Part shown: positions 33,301 to 41,432 of the stretch, in pieces
Numbering within the stretch: the first letter of the stretch is position 1
Layout: the number at the start of each line of letters is the position of its first letter
Virus record (IMG/VR): IMGVR_UViG_3300009610_000008
Location: 1 to 64,000 of that record
Length of the DNA: 64,000 nucleotides
Reading direction: 5' to 3' (one strand)
Source of the DNA: a virus
The notes under the pieces: generated by a model
Database searches by the model: none
What the model saw: only the letters and a program-made list of their open reading frames with translations
What the model was told of the DNA's origin: nothing
Translations under genes and position numbers: made by a program

Positions 33301-33569
33301 ACCTGGTTGTACAGTTGGTCACTAACCCAGGCTGGTGGTGGTTGCGGGGGACCAGGGGGTGTGTTGAGGTGGTTCCACAGACGCTTGGCATTGGTGGCAA
33401 TAGCTTGCGATCCAAGGAAACCTAGTGATCCAGATGTTGGTCCACCACTGCTGGGGTCGCTTGGGTCCAGTTCGCCAAAGCTGAACCCCTGCTTGCCTAC
33501 CGGTGGTGGTGGTGTGGTAACCGGTGGGGTAGTGACTAACTCGCCACCCTCGCCGCTAGTCTCTACTTT
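30387..33569 (-). CDS. Frameshift-encoded C-terminal part of giant internal virion protein (LPD38-like)
   Basis: This frame has no convincing start of its own: the first ATG (33221) lacks a ribosome-binding site, while the frame is open and protein-like back to the A9 tract at 33567-33575, where it joins the upstream gene by -1 shift. It encodes 1,060 residues. AFEAARNQMANYRRVGSK ... YLNAAIEGTASSW (about 665-715 of this part) fits the large polyvalent protein domain LPD38 of phage ejection proteins. The expected role is an internal or ejected virion protein. Fused length is about 1,797 residues. Confidence 0.7.
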   Translation of the reverse strand, partial: KVETSGEGGELVTTPPVTTPPPPVGKQGFSFGELDPSDPSSGGPTSGSLGFLGSQAIATNAKRLWNHLNTPPGPPQPPPAWVSDQLYNQVYSAARANQAIAQSKQPSWAATIINKHMANPVANWVSPVRATQTLQNKVDKSAIGPRPRQAVGKMAAASDRYGNILDDATASDDRAEAKVNRTIDTFLKNHTAGMTYDQAVQKVADTGILAQALQKQQIEVNQMGEAKWNEAIKTDPALATINANANKSDPVAMQMRSNHMKIMGIQEYQAKSAAGEKGVHYTAEKLADIDALVARGMPHHGAAVKEVQDYFRTMLDDATADGRISKELNATLKNMYDKYVPINRILDAIQDGNPWGSTQPGSLSKQQTVKKLSEGGSDLATEDMWKSLVTRTFQDTREASRNKVGREFERVATLYPGWDKLIYRVSPQDIEAGRFKPTDNNHVNFLEDGRKVTLAVPDVMAMAAKQLTPRETHVAITVMKAGARLLRATATGLYNPPFQAANLVRDIWTNAINTGSLSLLKAPQATGEVLASTLGIKKWSKNLDRLREGGGAFISAEQFRNRPRTQIDYMIAKSREGVTNKLTSVGKYAATNKKEASKQFFSWLEDVASKSEEMGRLRVYLDVKATEIKAGKSLQEAEAAAFEAARNQMANYRRVGSKMGDIVQVTPYLNAAIEGTASSWDTLKNDPAKFAARTAFWVVMPQIAATIYNLSSPDRQKQYADTPDHELDDNIAFMSGDGLVNEDGKHWMGKIPLAQPFNNLSRPIRMAIETMWRDDPASLQSIADDLGINANFAPATDPKYATQYGTAGDALETMLDTINPQLFKVVSDIRSGTHQFSGRPFVSKKLEGLPETEQIDKDTSKTITALAQAAGASPAKWHGRITAGGGQGIPLVLNALDWAGTAVGLLPEGKSGGVDTVTALKNRFVQGRGGRVKDIDLTEARAKQDVSYQGLSAELTPAHREVLKQFGMGVPPVKPLAGDSDAVIAIRQQLKGRMIRNFMTDAMNDPSWARMTAAQQKEVLDTQVAKRAQRFLGRLTTRSGKLDPSRRADYWQRMLDLNPQ

Positions 33570-35779
33570 TTTTTTACCCTTCCACCCTTGCCGCCCCGGC
33601 CCACGACAAGTGGGGTTGGCAATGGCTCCTCAATGATGGGAGGTTGCTCAATAGTGGCACCAGCAGCGGCGGCGGCGTCATCCATCTCCTGGATAATCAA
33701 TCCCTCGGGGGTGGGTGGGCCGGTGGTGGTCATCTTGGGACGGGTGCCACGTTTACCCTTACCTTTGGGTTTGTTAGTCACTAACGGGGTGAGTTCCCCA
33801 CTTTTGAACATCTCGGCTACTGCGGCATCCTCACCCTCATCGGCCTGTGATCGCCACGGTCTACCCAGTGTCCCCTCGCGTGCACGTTGGATGGCCTCCT
33901 GCGATTCTTGAGCTGACTTCCATGGGGTACGCAGTCCCAGTGATGCCCCGGTTGTCGGCCCCATAGGTAGTGGTGGGGCACCGGCAGGGGTACCGGGGTA
34001 ACCAGTGGTGCCTAGTCCCATGCGCCCAACATCACCCTTTGTCCCTGGACCCTCACGCCCAACGCCAAACCCGGCGAGTGGTACTGGTGGGATGTCATGG
34101 GTGGGTGGTGGGTTTTGGGTATCGTACAACCCCTGCATCTGTCCCACCAGTGGGTCGGGTGGCGGGACGGGGCGTGGTGGGAGTAGTGGTCTAGTGGGTG
34201 GGATGTAGGTGGGTTGCGGCTTGGCAATAGAGGACAGGTCAACAGGTGGCGTGGATGATGGCCCACCACCTGGACCCAGGTAGGGGGGACCTTCGGTTGG
34301 ACCTAGACGTGGTGGACCCTCGGCTGGGCCAAGGAGTGGCGGCTGTTCCATCGGCCCCTGGATGGGGGGTTGGGGTTGTGGACCCTGTAGTGGTGGTTGT
34401 GGCTCTGGACCATATGGGAGATCCATCTCAGTCACACCTTCACCCACCTTGGTGACAGTTGGGGTAATGGGGGGTTCGCCGGGGGCACGGCGAATGGGTG
34501 GTATATAGCCCAGGTTTGGTGGTCCGGGGGGTGGTTGATTCACTTCGCCTGCCAATGGTACAGGCGGAGTGTAACCGGGAGTGGATACTGGGCGTCCACC
34601 GGGGGCTGGGGATGGGCGCAGCGGGGTGGGTCCAGCGGGGGCCTGTGGGAAAAATGCGCCCATCAGGTCAGCGCCGGTGTTAGTCACTAACGGGGTGGGT
34701 CGGGGTGCTGGTCCCTGGAGTGGGGGTTGTGGTTCCGGCCCATACATTGGCCCAACTGGTGGTGTCGCCGCTGGTGGTGTCGCCTCACCCGGCACAAAGT
34801 TCTTCCACCACGCATCCTCTCCCGGCGCAAATGCCTGCCACCAGGGGGCAGTGGGGGATGGACGTAACGGGGCACTGGTGGCGGGTGCACCACGGGGGAC
34901 AGTGGTGATGGGGGAATGGGGCAATACCGCACCCACCCCGCCCTGGATCGCCGCGCTGGCCAACCTGTCCTTTGACCCCCAGTCACCCTCGCCGCCAAGG
35001 TAGCCTAGACCAGTTTGCAATGCGGTACGCACCGCCCGTCCCTTAGCCGCCCCGGCCCAGTCACTGAGACCCCCGACAACAGCTTGTGTCACACCCTCAG
35101 TGCCGGGATCACGTCTCTCCACCCCAGGGACAGGCGTCTCCATGGCACGCTTGGCCGCAGCCAGCCCACCCTGTGCGGCACCACTGGTGATCATGGCCCC
35201 CAGCTTGGTGGCGGGACGGACGATACCGCGTGCGACACCTGTTGCCCCGGCATATTGGGCAATCTCGGGGATAAGTTCACCGACGAATTGACCAGTCTGT
35301 GAACTCATGGACGGCTGGGGCTTCTCACCAGTGACGAGGTTGGACAGGCCCATGGATGGCTGACCGGTGATCCAATCCCCCGCCGATTGAATGTCCTTGC
35401 CTACCCATGATGGATGGGCGTAGGATGGCGCATACTCGCGTAGACCGGCGGCGATAGTGTCCTCTAGGTCACCCACTGTCCGCCCAACCCCAGTAATGGC
35501 CCCACCAACCACACCCCGTCCAAAGTCGCTAGACCCGGTAATGAGGTCACGTGAGAGTTGTGCCCCCCTGCCAATGATACCGGGACTAGCCTTGGGTTTG
35601 GCAGTAGTGGTACGTGGGGCATCCTTGGCACCTTGTGGCACCACGTAGTCGTCATATCTACCGGGGAACTTGGCCTGCATCTTGCGGACGAGGTCGGCAT
35701 CATCTGGGAATTGAGTATCCAGCTTCCCCCCGGCGGCGGCGCGGAGTTTGCTTGCTAGCTCGTGGTAATCCTGTGCCAT
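33563..35779 (-). CDS. Internal virion protein, N-terminal (zero-frame) product
   Basis: The zero-frame protein has 738 residues. Residues 1-250 are helical and Gly-rich with possible amphipathic segments (FGRGVVGGAITGVGRTVGDL); residues 290-560 are a long Pro-rich region with repeats like GPEPQPPLQGP; the end is basic and stops at VKKK-TAG immediately after the slippery A AAA AAG. Two perfect palindromes (33773, 34679) are read through as Leu-Val-Thr-Asn. The gene overlaps the upstream one (TAATG). A -1 shift would add 1,060 residues. Confidence 0.7.
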   Translation of the reverse strand: MAQDYHELASKLRAAAGGKLDTQFPDDADLVRKMQAKFPGRYDDYVVPQGAKDAPRTTTAKPKASPGIIGRGAQLSRDLITGSSDFGRGVVGGAITGVGRTVGDLEDTIAAGLREYAPSYAHPSWVGKDIQSAGDWITGQPSMGLSNLVTGEKPQPSMSSQTGQFVGELIPEIAQYAGATGVARGIVRPATKLGAMITSGAAQGGLAAAKRAMETPVPGVERRDPGTEGVTQAVVGGLSDWAGAAKGRAVRTALQTGLGYLGGEGDWGSKDRLASAAIQGGVGAVLPHSPITTVPRGAPATSAPLRPSPTAPWWQAFAPGEDAWWKNFVPGEATPPAATPPVGPMYGPEPQPPLQGPAPRPTPLVTNTGADLMGAFFPQAPAGPTPLRPSPAPGGRPVSTPGYTPPVPLAGEVNQPPPGPPNLGYIPPIRRAPGEPPITPTVTKVGEGVTEMDLPYGPEPQPPLQGPQPQPPIQGPMEQPPLLGPAEGPPRLGPTEGPPYLGPGGGPSSTPPVDLSSIAKPQPTYIPPTRPLLPPRPVPPPDPLVGQMQGLYDTQNPPPTHDIPPVPLAGFGVGREGPGTKGDVGRMGLGTTGYPGTPAGAPPLPMGPTTGASLGLRTPWKSAQESQEAIQRAREGTLGRPWRSQADEGEDAAVAEMFKSGELTPLVTNKPKGKGKRGTRPKMTTTGPPTPEGLIIQEMDDAAAAAGATIEQPPIIEEPLPTPLVVGRGGKGGRVKKK
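33566..33576 (-). other. A AAA AAG slippery site with immediate stop (-1 frameshift)
   Basis: On the coding strand the bases are GTA AAA AAA AAG TAG in the zero frame. A AAA AAG is the most efficient bacterial -1 slippery heptamer (as in dnaX), and the zero-frame stop follows at once. After slipping, reading continues AAA GTA GAG into 1,060 codons. Nine consecutive A also allow polymerase slippage. A homopolymer sequencing error giving one A too few would mimic this. Confidence 0.6.
33773..33785. repeat. GTTAGTSACTAAC palindrome
   Basis: Perfect copy inside the internal virion protein gene, read as Leu-Val-Thr-Asn. Confidence 0.85.
34679..34691. repeat. GTTAGTSACTAAC palindrome
   Basis: Second perfect copy inside the same virion gene, again Leu-Val-Thr-Asn. 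Confidence 0.85.
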
Positions 35780-37428
35780 TATTGATTCCCTTCCAATAGC
35801 TCGTTGACATCGGCAAATATCTGCTCGTCCTCAGCCGCCTCGTCACCCCCACCACCACCAAGTAATGCGGCGACATCGGCCTGCATCTGCGGGGTGAAGT
35901 TAGCAGTAGTACCGGGACGGGTGGGGGTGGTGGTACCAGGGGTGGTGGTGCGGGTGGCGGTGTCTGGTACACCCTTGGGAGTTTGACGGTCCCGTATAAA
36001 GCCAATGGCTGTCCCCAGGTCTATGTCACGCACATTGCGCTGTCCGGGGGCGTTGGCCAAATCACGTTGCAATAGACCCCGATTGGCATCACTAATGAAC
36101 CGTGGCCAGTCGACATCACCCGTAGTTGGGTTAGTGTACCGGTGAGCGTTGTACTGGATGATGTCGCCAATGTGACCGGCGGCGAGGCGATTGGCGGCGG
36201 CAACCCCAGCACCAGCACCAGCTTGACGAGGCGGCCGCATGGAGTTGACAATGGCCCCCGCACGCCTGATCTCCGCGATGGCCGCATCACCCCTTGCCTT
36301 GTCGGGGTCAGCCAGTGCCCGTAGGATCTTATCCATAGTGGAACCAGCGGGAACATTTGGTGGGTTTGCGCCATTGTACGCACGGTGGATGGCCGCCTGT
36401 TGGGCCGGGGTTAGCTGGCCACCAGATAAGTCATTGAGTATGCCGACTAGCTTTTTGCCTGCTTCGAGCTTGGCTTCCGGGGTACTGAGGACAGGGGCCT
36501 TGGGGTTGGCGTATGACTCTGGTGGTTGCCCAGGCTTGCCACGGATGGCTACCCCACCTTCTGGGATGTTATGCCACTTGTCGCGTGCAGTTTCAGCGAT
36601 AATCTTCTTGGTCTGGGCGTCTATACCCTCGTTGACACCACGTTTTTGATAGTACGCACCACGTTGTCTCAAATAGTCGGCATAGGCCAATGCCCGTTGA
36701 CCCTCGGCACTGCGCTTCTCACCCTCAGTGAGTTTGTCGTAGTACTTCAGCCAGTACTCCTCACCAGCGGCGATTTGACTAATCACCTGCCCCGCGTATT
36801 GGCCTTGAGTGGCTCTATCGTAGTCCTTGAGACCCAGGTATGTATCTAGTCCCTGGGCGTAACCGCGTGCGGCGTCCTTGAATGTATCACCGGTACCGGG
36901 TTGCGAGGCGCTGTGGAAGGCACTGGATAGCATACGTGACATCTTCTCACTACGGGACATACCGGGGTAGGGGCGGAGTTGTTGATACAGAGCGGCGCGG
37001 TCAACTGGTGTTGGCGGCTGGAGACGGCGTGCCGGTGGTGGTGGGGTGGTGGTAGGGAGTTGACCACTACCCCTGACTGGTGGGGTGGTGGGTAGTACCT
37101 GGTCCTGGGCCTCGCGGGTAGCTTGGGCATATTCACCGGCAGTGTCCCCACCACCACCACCACCCTTACCCATGGGCGGGATGGTTGTCGATGTTGGCGA
37201 TGGTGGTGGGACAACTTGGGCACTGGCCTGTCTATAACTTACAGGGGTTGGCGGTAACAGGACATTGGGGGATGAGACGCCACTTGGTTCATCGCCCTCG
37301 GACATTGACTCCAACTGGTCATCACCACCACTATAGCCGAACCCACCTGGGTATAGCTGTTGCAACATGGCCAGGGAGTTGTCTTGGTCGTCGTCAGTGT
37401 AGATGCCGCGCCTGTAGTCAATGGCCAT
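35779..37428 (-). CDS. Virion-associated protein, 549 aa
   Basis: The protein has a disordered, Pro/Gly-rich first third (with a poly-Gly run and Pro-rich repeats), a helical middle (about 150-330, e.g. EEYWLKYYDKLTEGEKRSAEGQRALAY split across a helix) and a Thr/Pro-rich tail. Between the giant internal protein and another internal-type protein, it probably forms part of the ejectosome. No enzymatic motif is recognised. Its stop overlaps the next start. Confidence 0.6.
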   Translation of the reverse strand: MAIDYRRGIYTDDDQDNSLAMLQQLYPGGFGYSGGDDQLESMSEGDEPSGVSSPNVLLPPTPVSYRQASAQVVPPPSPTSTTIPPMGKGGGGGGDTAGEYAQATREAQDQVLPTTPPVRGSGQLPTTTPPPPARRLQPPTPVDRAALYQQLRPYPGMSRSEKMSRMLSSAFHSASQPGTGDTFKDAARGYAQGLDTYLGLKDYDRATQGQYAGQVISQIAAGEEYWLKYYDKLTEGEKRSAEGQRALAYADYLRQRGAYYQKRGVNEGIDAQTKKIIAETARDKWHNIPEGGVAIRGKPGQPPESYANPKAPVLSTPEAKLEAGKKLVGILNDLSGGQLTPAQQAAIHRAYNGANPPNVPAGSTMDKILRALADPDKARGDAAIAEIRRAGAIVNSMRPPRQAGAGAGVAAANRLAAGHIGDIIQYNAHRYTNPTTGDVDWPRFISDANRGLLQRDLANAPGQRNVRDIDLGTAIGFIRDRQTPKGVPDTATRTTTPGTTTPTRPGTTANFTPQMQADVAALLGGGGGDEAAEDEQIFADVNELLEGNQ

Positions 37429-37438
37429 GTGGTCCTCT

Positions 37439-37451
37439 GTTAGTGACTAAC
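37439..37451. repeat. GTTAGTSACTAAC palindrome
   Basis: Perfect copy in the short gap between two virion genes. Confidence 0.85.
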
Positions 37452-37468
37452 AATTGTACCGCCATTGC

Positions 37469-39172
37469 CTAGTCGTTGCCATAATAGCCCTCGCCGTAGG
37501 GGTCATCGCTTGGCATCCTGGTGCGGTTGGACCCAGTAGTGGTACCACCACCTGCCTGCCCAGTGCGGCGGTTCTTGAAATAATCACTCGCCGCCCCACC
37601 AACACTACCGGCTAGGTTGCTCACTAGGCTGGAGAATGACCCACTGTTGGCGTTGGCGCGGTTGGCATTGGCATTGTAACCAGCGGCGGCTTGATTACCG
37701 GCACCAAGGGCGGTACGGATACGGTCGAGGTTGCGTTGAAATGCATCATTGGAGGCTTGACCAATGCGATCTGTGCCACGGTCTTTACGTGCGAGATCAG
37801 CGGTGGTGAACCCCATGCCGACATTGTACTGGCGTTCACGTAACTGGTTTTGATATTCGCGGTCCTGGTTACGCCGGTCAGCCAGTCCAGTAGCAATGGC
37901 AAGGTCACCACGGCTATTGGTCAACCTGTCGGTGGCGGCGGCAATACGTCCCGCGTAGACCTCGTTGGCCTTGTCCTGGTAGCGGTAGGTGTTGTTGAGA
38001 TTGAGGTTGGTGTTGCGGGTGTCCTCGGCAATGCGGCGGGTGGCGGCAGTGTCGACCGTGCCACGATCAATGGCACCGCGATCCAGTATCAACCCACGCC
38101 GTATTGCCTCGTCTGCTGTAGACAAGTTGATGTCCTTGCCCATCTCGTCCCTGCTAATGCCCAACCCGGTGTCAAGCACATTCTTGGATATCCCCAGTCC
38201 AGTGTCGAGCACCCTGTTGCCGATACCTAGTCTAGTGTTGAGTACATTGCCAGCAAGGTCGTAACGCAGGCCAGCCTGTTTCTCGGCACCAGCGGCGAGT
38301 GCATCGTCTACGGCACGACTACGGCTTGCCTCGACCCGGCTGGCCATCGCATTGTAGGTGGGGTCAGTGGATGATAACCCCGCGCGGCGTGCTCTGAATG
38401 CGGCATCGGCGGCGGCAGGGGCAAATGCACGACCCACTCTCGCACTGGTGGCATCGGGGGCGAAGGCGCGGTCGATGGCGGCGTTGGCGTCGACCTTGTA
38501 CTCATTCTCCAGGGCACCAGTGGCACCGGTTTCGTACTTTTTCAGGGCACCCGTGGCGTCGGTTTTGTATTGCCCAAGCTGACCACGCTGTTCCTTGAAA
38601 CCCTCGCCCATGCGACCGCGTAGTTCGCCGTAGAGTTTCTCGTGAATTGCTCCTGCGGCGTCGAAAGTGGACCCCGTCATCTCCAGGATCTTCTTCTCGA
38701 CGTCGTTGATGGTGCCTATGACACGGTTATTGGAGTCACGTATTAGACCCTCTGCCGCATCAAATGTGGCACCTGCCCCAATGCCCATCTGGTCGAGAAT
38801 GCTTGACACATCCCCCCAGGTGGTCTCGGCGTTGGGACCGTTTTGGAACCGCTCCTGTAACTGGGTCGTCTCCTGTCGCCGCGCATCACTTTGCCCGGTG
38901 TCTTGGATGACCTCACTACCCCGCTGGACAATGTCGCCGGGAGTGCCATACCCCTGGTCAGACATTTCCTGGATCTTGGTGGTATAGGTTCCCCACAGTT
39001 GTCGGGCACTCTCCTCATCGAGGTTGGCGTCGCCCAGGAGTTGCTTCATGATGGCATGAAACTCGGCGGGCATGGCCTCGGCCTGTTGGGTCTCCTTGTT
39101 CTTGCCCCCGCCAAAGAGCTTGAACAGGAATGGCACGGCGGCGGTGATGATGGGGATTACGGCAGCGGCCAT
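37469..39172 (-). CDS. Internal virion (ejection) protein candidate, 567 aa
   Basis: The N-terminus has a hydrophobic helix (AAAVIPIITAAVPFLFKLF, about 2-20) followed by Gly-Gly-Gly-Lys. Repeated helices and NTRLGIGNRVLDTGLGISKN-type short repeats (about 300-330) follow, with Arg-rich helices and a Gly/Thr-rich tail. Such all-helical proteins with a single membrane-active helix are typical of podoviral ejection proteins. The RBS AAGGAGTCC is good. A palindrome lies 20 bases past the stop of the gene upstream in this order. Confidence 0.6.
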   Translation of the reverse strand: MAAAVIPIITAAVPFLFKLFGGGKNKETQQAEAMPAEFHAIMKQLLGDANLDEESARQLWGTYTTKIQEMSDQGYGTPGDIVQRGSEVIQDTGQSDARRQETTQLQERFQNGPNAETTWGDVSSILDQMGIGAGATFDAAEGLIRDSNNRVIGTINDVEKKILEMTGSTFDAAGAIHEKLYGELRGRMGEGFKEQRGQLGQYKTDATGALKKYETGATGALENEYKVDANAAIDRAFAPDATSARVGRAFAPAAADAAFRARRAGLSSTDPTYNAMASRVEASRSRAVDDALAAGAEKQAGLRYDLAGNVLNTRLGIGNRVLDTGLGISKNVLDTGLGISRDEMGKDINLSTADEAIRRGLILDRGAIDRGTVDTAATRRIAEDTRNTNLNLNNTYRYQDKANEVYAGRIAAATDRLTNSRGDLAIATGLADRRNQDREYQNQLRERQYNVGMGFTTADLARKDRGTDRIGQASNDAFQRNLDRIRTALGAGNQAAAGYNANANRANANSGSFSSLVSNLAGSVGGAASDYFKNRRTGQAGGGTTTGSNRTRMPSDDPYGEGYYGND

Positions 39173-39205
39173 AGGGGATGTGGACTCCTTGGGGTTAAGT
39201 ATATA

Positions 39206-39499
39206 CTACTTAGTCACTAACTTGGGGTTGCGGTCCACCCACGTGCCGCTGTGGATGTCGATCTCGAACGTGTCGCCGACCTTGTATTCGAGACGCTTGG
39301 CATTAATGTATCTAGTGTACTCATCCATCTTGGCCTGCTGCTCGGCCTGAAGCCGGAGGATGGTGATCTCGATGACACGTATGCGGTCAATGAGTAGTAG
39401 ATGTTTAATCTGATCATTAGGCGAGACGGCAACAGGTTTAGGGTCACCACCCTCCTGGGCAAGCAGGGCAACAGTGGCCAGTAACAGTAGCGGTCGCAT
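39206..39499 (-). CDS. Small exported coiled-coil protein, spanin-like
   Basis: This 97-residue protein has a signal peptide (MRPLLLLATVALLAQEGG) and then a helix with heptad character (IDRIRVIEITILRLQAEQQ), ending in a short beta part. The layout suits a periplasmic coiled-coil such as a spanin component, but no lipobox Cys is present. ATG 39499 is preferred over a GTG inside the palindrome (39511); no Shine-Dalgarno is seen, so coupling to the preceding gene is likely. Confidence 0.5.
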   Translation of the reverse strand: MRPLLLLATVALLAQEGGDPKPVAVSPNDQIKHLLLIDRIRVIEITILRLQAEQQAKMDEYTRYINAKRLEYKVGDTFEIDIHSGTWVDRNPKLVTK

Positions 39500-39510
39500 A
39501 CAGTTGGTCA

Positions 39511-40590
39511 CTAACAGGTGCGGTTGATGACAATCCCACCCCGCATGGTGAGGGTACAGCCACTGACACTAAAGACGCCATCTATGCCCACATAATTGGT
39601 ACCACTCTGGGTGATGGAGTAGTAGGTGGTGAAGTTGGCAGTGCCGCTCGATATCGTATTACCACTGCTGCTGGTGATGCTGAACGTAGTGGTGCCTGCG
39701 CCGGTAGAGCCGGGGTCCACGGCATTGCGTATCGTAAGCCCCCCGGCAGATAGAGTACCCCGTAACAGTGCCGTGGGGCCGGTGCTGGCATAGACGTAGT
39801 AGGCGCTGGTGGCGTGGACGCTGTTGGGACGGCCACTGGTTGGTAGTCCAATATCGCCACCGCCATCAGTCGTCCAGCGGAGGTTGCCGTTGACTTCCAG
39901 CTCACTGTTGATCAGCACGTCGTTCTCGACCAGGATCTTGTCAAAAGGAGTGCCGCTTGAATCGTAGGTACTCAACCTCCAGTTAGCCGAAGAGGTGGCG
40001 GTGTCGGTAGAGCGGTTGACGGTGATGGCGACTAGGTTTTTGTTGGCCCCGCCGATACGGGCTTGATAGGATTCGCGCGAGACGGCATCCCCAGTGACGA
40101 CATTAGCGGGGACGGCTTCAGTACCACGAGCACGTCGTACCGCCCATTCTACAAGGTCAGTGGCAGTGTTGGACCACACGCTGGACTGGTGGATGTTGTA
40201 GCCGTCGTGGGTGGCGGTGATCCACTCACTACCACCGGATGGTGCACAGATGTCGAAGCGTAACGGGATAGAGTTGACGCCATCGCCATCGACGACAGTG
40301 GCCCCACGCTTGAGACAGTAGTCGACCACGCCAATAGATGGTGGGAGTACCATGCGGTACGACGTGGACTGTGAGACGACAGCACGGATGGAGGCGTACT
40401 CCAGGCCAAATGTCTTGCTCTCGCGAAAGCGCAGTTCCCCCGTGTTTGACCCCAGTGGTGGTGGGTCAGGTAATATCTCCACTGGTCCCTGCCACGAGTA
40501 CTTCACTGTCCCTTGCGAGTAGATGGGGTTAGTGACTAACAATGCCAATGCCACTATGGCACATAGCCGCGATAACTTAACATGGTCCAT
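39511..40590 (-). CDS. Exported fibre-like protein, 359 aa
   Basis: The signal peptide LCAIVALALLVTNPIYSQG (about 9-27) includes Leu-Val-Thr-Asn from a perfect palindrome (40528-40540). The mature part is beta-rich with Ser/Thr/Gly repeats and a Cys-containing end (SGCTLTMRGG), similar to short fibre or head-fibre tips. The stop TAG lies in a palindrome variant. Its start overlaps the end of the 40554 gene by 37 bases. Confidence 0.6.
   Translation of the reverse strand: MDHVKLSRLCAIVALALLVTNPIYSQGTVKYSWQGPVEILPDPPPLGSNTGELRFRESKTFGLEYASIRAVVSQSTSYRMVLPPSIGVVDYCLKRGATVVDGDGVNSIPLRFDICAPSGGSEWITATHDGYNIHQSSVWSNTATDLVEWAVRRARGTEAVPANVVTGDAVSRESYQARIGGANKNLVAITVNRSTDTATSSANWRLSTYDSSGTPFDKILVENDVLINSELEVNGNLRWTTDGGGDIGLPTSGRPNSVHATSAYYVYASTGPTALLRGTLSAGGLTIRNAVDPGSTGAGTTTFSITSSSGNTISSGTANFTTYYSITQSGTNYVGIDGVFSVSGCTLTMRGGIVINRTC
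40528..40540. repeat. GTTAGTSACTAAC palindrome
   Basis: Perfect copy in the signal peptide of the 39511 gene, Leu-Val-Thr-Asn. Confidence 0.85.
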
Positions 40591-41210
40591 TTGAGTCCTA
40601 TTGCTGTAAAGAAGAATAAGTTCCGCGCCCCGGGTACATCATTGATTGTAATGGGGACACTGGTATCAAACGTCCCACCCCATTGTAACCAGTACGACGC
40701 GGTGGGGGATGCGCCAATGGGGATGGTGATGTCGACAGTGAGGAAATCCCCGTTCTGGGCCGGTGCAGCATGGGTGATGGTGGTCATCCCGGCGGCGAGG
40801 AGGATAGTGAGGGAGTAGAGGCTAGTACTATAAATGGTTGGGGGTGGGGCAGTGATGGGGACTAGTGAGCCAATCATGGGGATACGGGCAGACTCACTAC
40901 CGGTGGTGGCGTTGTAGGTCGACACAAACACACTGTCCCCAACCAAGCCGTCGTTGATGTACAGTTGGTCGGCGTGGACCTGTCTCACTAACTTGTCGTC
41001 ACCGTCACCGGGGGCATAGACCCTAAAGTGCGTGTACATTCCTGGATGTGATGGGTGAGGTGGGGTCCAGCTTAGTATTTGGCCACTACCACGTACTTCA
41101 CGCGGCTCACTGGGGGCGACACGGGACAGACGGGCGGCGCGGTCGAGTTCAGCCAGTTGCCGTTCGACCTGTCCCCGTTGACTCTGTGTGTAGCCTCGCT
41201 CGGTTGGCAT
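40554..41210 (-). CDS. Virion-region protein, 218 aa
   Basis: A charged coiled-coil start (TQSQRGQVERQLAELDRAAR) precedes a fibronectin-like stretch (ILSWTPPHPSHPGMYTHFRV) and a beta-rich C-terminal domain. It may be a tail-associated or decoration protein. The end overlaps the next gene, and the start follows a perfect palindrome with a weak RBS. Family not recognised. Confidence 0.55.
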   Translation of the reverse strand: MPTERGYTQSQRGQVERQLAELDRAARLSRVAPSEPREVRGSGQILSWTPPHPSHPGMYTHFRVYAPGDGDDKLVRQVHADQLYINDGLVGDSVFVSTYNATTGSESARIPMIGSLVPITAPPPTIYSTSLYSLTILLAAGMTTITHAAPAQNGDFLTVDITIPIGASPTASYWLQWGGTFDTSVPITINDVPGARNLFFFTAIGLKWTMLSYRGYVP

Positions 41211-41213
41211 GTG

Positions 41214-41226
41214 GTTAGTGACTAAC
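41214..41226. repeat. GTTAGTSACTAAC palindrome
   Basis: Perfect copy between the holin candidate and the 40554 gene. Confidence 0.85.
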
Positions 41227-41432
41227 TACGGGCGGTGTGGGAGGATACTGCCGCCGCCGCTGCCGACTCCCAGTTGGCGCGACAGGAATAGCAGGATAAC
41301 GATTAGTAATATCCCGCCCACGATCCAACGGATGGGCTGCGGTATGGCATAGGTAATACACACCCAGTTGAGTCCATAGGCGACTACACAGAACAGGATG
41401 ATGTAGACGATGAGCATGATAAGTTGATCCAT
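41226..41432 (-). CDS. Two-span membrane protein, holin candidate
   Basis: The 68-residue protein has two hydrophobic segments, LIMLIVYIILFCVVAYGLNW (about 4-23) and WIVGGILLIVILLFL (about 36-50), with a Gly/Ser-rich, basic tail. That size and topology match class II holins. Its ATG overlaps the stop of the tail nozzle gene (TAATG), so it is made with late proteins, which fits a lysis role. The matching endolysin would be the M15 peptidase at 5620. Confidence 0.6.
   Translation of the reverse strand: MDQLIMLIVYIILFCVVAYGLNWVCITYAIPQPIRWIVGGILLIVILLFLSRQLGVGSGGGSILPHRP

Noticed and set aside
33140-33415. 91-codon minus-strand frame near the giant virion gene
   Set aside because: It overlaps the -1 frame that continues from the slippery site and has no start signal.
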